DNA from: Hevea brasiliensis
Lineage: Eukaryota; Streptophyta; Magnoliopsida; Malpighiales; Euphorbiaceae
Assembly (NCBI RefSeq): GCF_030052815.1
Contig: NC_079493.1
Coordinates: 64,446,109 to 64,510,108 of the forward strand
Length of the DNA stretch: 64,000 nucleotides
Direction: 5' to 3'
The position numbers and the translations under genes were made by a program. The first letter of the stretch is position 1, and each line of letters starts with the position of its first letter. The notes beneath the pieces were generated by a model. That model ran no database searches and was not told the DNA's origin. It saw only the letters and a program-made list of their open reading frames with translations. Shown here piece after piece: positions 62,003 to 64,000 of the stretch.

Positions 62003-62380
62003 ATGGAAGAGAAGAATAAGATAATAGAAACTCAGGATTTACAAAAGTACAAGGTGAGGCCCCAAATTTCTCGGAGAGTCAAGTCCAACTTTATTAGCCC
62101 CACCTATAAAAATTATCGCACAAATGGCCCAACAAATGGCCACTTTCTTTCAACAAATGGTCGATATAATCATTACCAAGCCCAAGTACAAACCCAACCC
62201 CACAAGGGCAATGTGAAATAGAGAAGAGGGAGAAACCTATGAGTCGAGCTCGAATAGTCATCCGAAAATAAAAGCAAGACATAAAAGAAAAATTTCCTTT
62301 TAGAAATGGGCCAACAAAGGCCACAAACTCCCAAAGTGATATGCAAAATTAAAATCTTAAATTGAACCTAAAGAAAGGTT
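62003..62380 (+). pseudogene. Gag N-terminal remnant of element A2
   Basis: ATG at 62003 opens MEEKNK, comparable to MEEGDRS in F and the array, and the flanking sequence (61850-62000) matches 28830-28980. The remainder is low-complexity (TNGPTNGHFLSTNG) and lacks the KYGATEFKG block. Confidence 0.55.
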
Positions 62381-62389
62381 CTGAAAACA

Positions 62390-62690
62390 TTATTGGCTTA
62401 TCCCTACTAAGTCACTATATACTAAATTATTTGAAACAGGTATGTGGGACCCACTTTCCAACTATACATTAACATGGAAATTTCATTATCACTACATGAT
62501 AAATCACATGAAATAGTGATGTGGGACCCACCTTTTCCACAGCACATGGACATGAAGATTTTGTTAGACAATTGATAATGCTTAATTGCTCAAAGTAAAC
62601 CTAGGCTTATGTATATTGTATGGATCGATTGGTATACCAATTAGGGATTACAGATAGCAGTACTGCCTACATTGAAAGTCATGGATTGAC
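62390..62690 (+). mobile_element. Family B-related LTR piece inside element A2
   Basis: Phrases 'gtgggacccac' (62440, 62522) and 'attagggattacagatagcagtactgcc' (about 62640-62667) match, inverted, 23885-24035 in B fragment 2. The interior of A2 is therefore chimeric. Confidence 0.6.
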
Positions 62691-62734
62691 AATATATGGT
62701 TGATATGATTTTAAAAGACAATGAATATCAGATC

Positions 62735-62935
62735 GTGGGCTTGCGGGGATGGCGATACGTAACGCTCCGCAAAGTGCTCGATAGGTACCACCCAAGGGCT
62801 TGTAGGGACGACGATACGTAACGCGCTGCAGATGCTTGATAGGTACCCTTAATTGCCACCAAAGACAGAAGGGGCTTATGAGGACGGCGATACGTAATGC
62901 ATGTAAGTGCTTTGATAGGTTACTTGAGCATAAAT
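62735..62935 (+). repeat. GATACGTAACGC minisatellite, 3 units
   Basis: Three units of about 60-75 bp, each with GGGCTTG- or GGGCTTATG-like start, GGCGATACGTAACGC-like core and GCTNGATAGGTACC-like end. Two related units occur in the A2 LTR at 54105-54230. Confidence 0.8.
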
Positions 62936-62939
62936 ATAA

Positions 62940-63718
62940 GTAATGAGTTTTAAATTTAAATAATTACATGAAGAGACCACCGATATGACTTTAAAAGATA
63001 GAGAAGGAAATAATTGTACAGATTAAGATGTTAGAAAATCGATATGACTTTAAAAGACAGAGAAGGAAATAATTGTATAGATAAGATGTGAGAAAACCTA
63101 GTCCATGAGGTTATAACGTAGTGACTATGTAATGTTCTCGATGTTTGTATTGTAAGCTGCAGATTATAGTACTGGCATGGGATTATTGTATAGAGCTACG
63201 TGCTTCCTCGTGCTAAAATAAACTAAGAATATTTGTAAGTAATCTATAATTTGATACAGTTACGCCCGAATAGAGTACTATTACGAGATATAAATGTGAA
63301 AATTCTAGTAAAAAATTTAAAACTTCAGAACTAGCCTATCGAACAACTACACTTGTAAGGTAACTAGAGTCAGTGACTCGATTCCATTAATGTGAACTCC
63401 ACTACAAGAATTGCTATGTTTAGAGATATCAAGATAAACTTATCATCCTCGCACTGATGAACAATTGAAATGAGTAATTTAGGTAAATTCTGAAACTCCT
63501 TGAGTTCCTATAAATAATGAAATGAAATGATAATAATAACCTGTAATATGTGATAAGCCCTCGAGAATATACTAAGAACTTGTGTCATTGAATCCGAGGG
63601 GAGATGGGACAGATACCTGCCACTAACAAAATTTGTATATAATAATAAGTGTCAAGTTAGCATACAAACGACACCCTATGAAACACTGTAAGGGAAAAAG
63701 TGCAGAACACCAAGACGT
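62940..63718 (+). other. Non-coding internal region of element A2
   Basis: A direct repeat of about 60 bp occurs here ('cgatatgactttaaaaga...gagaaggaaataattgta' at about 62980-63018 and 63040-63078). The block 63115-63330 matches the non-coding interior of the array units (about 30640-30860). No genes recognised. Confidence 0.6.
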
Positions 63719-64000
63719 TGAACCGAAAGGTAAAGAATACACGCTTATAGTGATGCTTCTCACAATGGGTTAGGCTGCATCGATGCAAGATCGGAATGTC
63801 ATTACTTATGCATCACGCCAAGCTTAAACCGCATGAGAGGAACTACCCAATATATGATTCGAGCTTAGCCTATTGTTTTGCTCAAGATCCGAGACACTAT
63901 TTGAATGGGGAGAAATGCTACATTTACACGCATCACAAGAGCTAAAGTACTTGGGCACCCGAATGAATTGAACTTGAGGCAGTGAGATGGTTAGAATCAT
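63719..64000 (+). pseudogene. RNase H remnant of element A2 (runs off window)
   Basis: Decayed homologue of 7686-7973 on the opposite strand: GKEYTL at the start, then [13 protein letters not shown], DRNVITYASRQA-like and [12 protein letters not shown] wording in shifting frames. Metal-binding positions are partly lost. Integrase, if present, lies beyond the window. Confidence 0.7.

Overview
The window is nuclear DNA of a flowering plant, most likely a eudicot; the species cannot be told from the sequence. It is AT-rich and nearly all of it is Ty3/gypsy LTR retrotransposon sequence with unusually long LTRs (about 3.4-4.1 kb). One recognisable host gene, a PHI-1/EXORDIUM-like (EXL) cell-wall protein gene, lies on the minus strand at 18100-19156 in a low-repeat island of roughly 6 kb (15.1-20.9 kb). 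No rRNA, CRISPR, plasmid or bacterial features are present.

Layout. 1-2018: 5' part of a minus-strand 'family A' LTR. 2019-15046: a plus-strand LTR ('D') split by a structurally complete minus-strand chromovirus ('F', 2506-14344, target-site duplication AATAA) with PBS, polypurine tract, decayed gag, protease, RT, RNase H, integrase and the end of a chromodomain. 15047-20911: host island with microsatellites, a tRNA-like relic, the EXL gene (one frameshift) and a TIR element of about 1.25 kb. 20912-24730: two truncated minus-strand 'family B' LTRs. 24731-40079: a tandem array LTR-internal-LTR-internal-LTR of a family A non-autonomous (LARD-like) element with about 4-kb LTRs, tRNA-iMet primer sites, gag remnants and no RT or integrase core. 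40192-44232: minus-strand B LTR. 44284-51573: minus-strand polyprotein of a different Ty3/gypsy lineage ('C'), split by a solo B LTR (46764-50677, duplication CACAT). 51574-64000: a plus-strand family A-related element ('A2') whose 5' LTR is split by a minus-strand chromovirus ('E', 55073-61636, duplication TAATA); its internal region is chimeric and runs off the window in RNase H.

Three insertions are proven by perfect 5-bp target-site duplications (F, solo B, E) and give a clear nesting order: C was hit by the solo B LTR and by A2, and A2 was then hit by E. All LTR families start TGTAACA and end in TGACA or TTACA, and several share a palindrome (CCAATTGG arms around a 7-nt loop) and repeated sequence modules, so they look like branches of one long-LTR lineage.

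None of the retroelement reading frames is intact. Family members with a coding pol (F, E) could once have supplied enzymes in trans to the gag-only array elements, whose PBS and polypurine tracts are still exact. The EXL gene is the only locus likely to matter to the host, and its frameshift must be checked before it is called functional or dead. Differences between the array copies cluster at CAG/CTG and CG-rich spots, so some apparent damage may be sequencing or assembly error.
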